This document shows positions 62,649-64,000 of a DNA stretch of 64,000 nucleotides, in pieces (position 1 is the first letter of the stretch; each line of letters begins with the position of its first letter). The stretch lies in contig CAJOLW010000035.1 in NCBI GenBank assembly GCA_905235525.1, positions 124,001-188,000 on the forward strand. Direction: 5' to 3'. The notes under the pieces were generated by a model that worked only from the letters and a program-made list of their open reading frames with translations, was not told where the DNA came from and did not search any database. This DNA comes from an uncultured Bacteroidaceae bacterium (GTDB lineage: Bacteria > Bacteroidota > Bacteroidia > Bacteroidales > Bacteroidaceae). A program made the translations under genes and the position numbers.

Positions 62649-63959
62649 ATGCGTCGTTTCTCTTTGTTTATCGTCAGTTTCTTGTTCTCCCTGTCTGTTG
62701 TCTTTGCACAAACAGAGAGGATTGACACGACTTTCCTTTCTGAGATGGACTCCATCATTGCCGAATATGAGGAGATGGAGCGCACGGGGAAGGTAGAGCA
62801 GATCATTAAGGCGTATGACGAAAAACAGTTAGAGCGTGAGATGTCGTTCAAGACGGATGGCACCTTACATTTGGTGCGTGGACTCTTGCTTACGTGGACG
62901 GATCATGGCTTCATCACTCACGATGCCCGTTTCGAGGCGAAGGGCGATGCCTGCAATTGGACGGCTTATGCTGTGGGAGGTGCACCGCTGTTGGCGAACT
63001 GGGCACTGAAGGCGGCAGGTGTGAAAAGCCGTTCTAAGTTGGAACGTATGCTCACCGCCAATGCGATGGCACTGGGCATTTCGTTTGGTGCCACCGAACT
63101 GCTCAAGCATACGGTTCGTGAGGGGAGACCCGACCAGAGTGACTTGCGTTCTTTCCCATCGGGTCACACCAGTTTCGCATTTGTCTCAGCCACAATCTTG
63201 AGTCGTGAATATGGCTATATCTCCCCTTGGATCACGGTGGGAGGTTTCACGACGGCTGCGGGTACGGAACTGCTCCGCATTCACCACAACAAACATTGGA
63301 TGAATGACCTCTACATGGGGGCAGGCATCGGTGTGATGAGCACCAATCTTGCCTACTTCCTGACCGACAAGATTTTTGGTGCCGATGGCATCAATAAGCC
63401 AGAGTTGCGGAAGCGGGATGTGCAGCGGTTGCTGAAGTTCAACGAAAAGCCGTCTGGCTTCACATTTATCTCGGGTACGGAGATAGGTGACCGAACCATT
63501 CATTTCGGGGATGCCCGCATCAAGTCGAGTGCAGCCTTCTCAGCAGGTGCCGATGTGGCATGGTCTATCACACCGAAGGTGTCGGCAGAACTGATGACCC
63601 GTGTGGTCGATGCTCAGGCAAAAGTGTATGACACGAAGAATGTCTTCACGGGGGGCCACCTCAATCTCTATCATTTTGATGCAGGTACCAAATTCTCGAC
63701 TCCTTTCACGTTGAGTCAGCGGCTTGCCACACGGGCTTTTGTGGGTGTGCGTATGATGGATGGAGACATCTTCACCGATGGCAAGAATACTTATACGGTG
63801 CCTGATGAAACCCGTTTTGAAATGGGCTGTGGCATCACCTACGAATGTCTTGACACCCAGAACTATGCGTGGGGTTTCACCTGTGACTACTACCACACTT
63901 TTTCCCACTACATGAAGAACCGCTACAGCATCTGTTCTTCATGGAAGATTCTTTTTTGA
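62649..63959 (+). CDS. PAP2-family phosphatase with a C-terminal barrel-like domain
   Basis: 436 residues with a signal peptide (to about VVFAQ). The PAP2 acid phosphatase signature is complete: KHTVREGRP near 158, FPSGHTSFAF near 171 and LLRIHHNKHWMNDLYMG near 208. Such enzymes dephosphorylate lipids (undecaprenyl-PP, lipid A, phosphatidate). The last 170 residues are not PAP2: they alternate polar and aromatic residues like an outer membrane barrel (TFISGTEIGDRTIHFGDARI onward, ending in Phe). This suggests an outer-membrane-linked lipid phosphatase. It lies 86 bases after fba. Confidence 0.82.
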   Translation: MRRFSLFIVSFLFSLSVVFAQTERIDTTFLSEMDSIIAEYEEMERTGKVEQIIKAYDEKQLEREMSFKTDGTLHLVRGLLLTWTDHGFITHDARFEAKGDACNWTAYAVGGAPLLANWALKAAGVKSRSKLERMLTANAMALGISFGATELLKHTVREGRPDQSDLRSFPSGHTSFAFVSATILSREYGYISPWITVGGFTTAAGTELLRIHHNKHWMNDLYMGAGIGVMSTNLAYFLTDKIFGADGINKPELRKRDVQRLLKFNEKPSGFTFISGTEIGDRTIHFGDARIKSSAAFSAGADVAWSITPKVSAELMTRVVDAQAKVYDTKNVFTGGHLNLYHFDAGTKFSTPFTLSQRLATRAFVGVRMMDGDIFTDGKNTYTVPDETRFEMGCGITYECLDTQNYAWGFTCDYYHTFSHYMKNRYSICSSWKILF

Positions 63960-64000
63960 TGTGAGGCGACAAAAATAATTCATGAACATTCGTAGGCATT

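Overview
The window reads as chromosomal DNA of a Bacteroidales bacterium, most likely of the Prevotellaceae. The grounds are: promoters of the Bacteroidota type (TTTG, about 19 bases, TAnnTTTG) in front of many genes; a probable type IX secretion tail on a large secreted protein; Bacteroidota families (DUF4421, DUF4494, the Wzi-like capsule barrel, the GH133/GT4/GH57 glycogen cluster, a full rnf operon); and very weak Shine-Dalgarno signals. The genus is an inference.

Layout. 1-7.5 kb (minus strand): envelope polysaccharide genes (a WecA/MraY-type transferase cut by the window edge, a Wzi-like barrel, a WcaJ-type transferase) around a coiled-coil protein/zapA/rny group. 7.8-12.1 kb: upp, a DUF21-CBS membrane protein, a frameshifted tcdA, a DUF721 gene and recF. 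12.2-16.9 kb: gene debris, tRNA-Gly(CCC), an NhaD-like antiporter behind a structured leader, pfkA, a short miaA and a lipid kinase. 16.9-26.2 kb: a broken Crp-type regulator, the glycogen cluster, a sugar-kinase-like protein, manC and a PagL-like barrel. 26.2-33 kb: rpsP, then rseC-rnfBCDGEA with rnfA broken by a small deletion.

33-41.5 kb is the most unusual part. After a debris zone (IS982 fragment, a 23-bp tandem repeat, a PIN-domain tail) comes a GC-richer set on the plus strand: a small alarmone hydrolase overlapping a small alarmone synthetase, a THI5/NMT1-type periplasmic protein with no ABC transporter genes beside it, a membrane sensor with HAMP and SpoIIE/PP2C phosphatase domains (one frameshift), and a fragment of an anti-sigma-type ATPase. 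Then follow a small membrane protein, an arginine deiminase-like protein with a signal peptide, and a cyclohexadienyl-dehydratase-like lipoprotein. My reading is that this set links periplasmic ligands to (p)ppGpp and a partner-switching phosphatase. This is inference and is the best candidate for an undescribed system.

41.6-50.3 kb: a decayed IS4-type element, galE, a 1.3-thousand-residue CotH/lamin-tail secreted protein, a DUF4421 barrel and a Gfo/Idh/MocA oxidoreductase. 50.5-56.3 kb: tex, a Gly-rich secreted esterase, DUF4494, a YggS-type PLP protein and a Crp-type regulator. 56.3-60.9 kb (minus): a hydroxyacid dehydrogenase and three polysaccharide genes (a frameshifted GT2, a flippase and a fucosyltransferase-like protein). 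61-64 kb: zinc-independent L31, class II aldolase and a PAP2 phosphatase fused to a barrel-like tail.

At least five otherwise well-preserved host genes (tcdA, crp, rnfA, the SpoIIE phosphatase, GT2) carry single small indels. Either the assembly has indel errors or the strain is losing genes; raw reads would decide.
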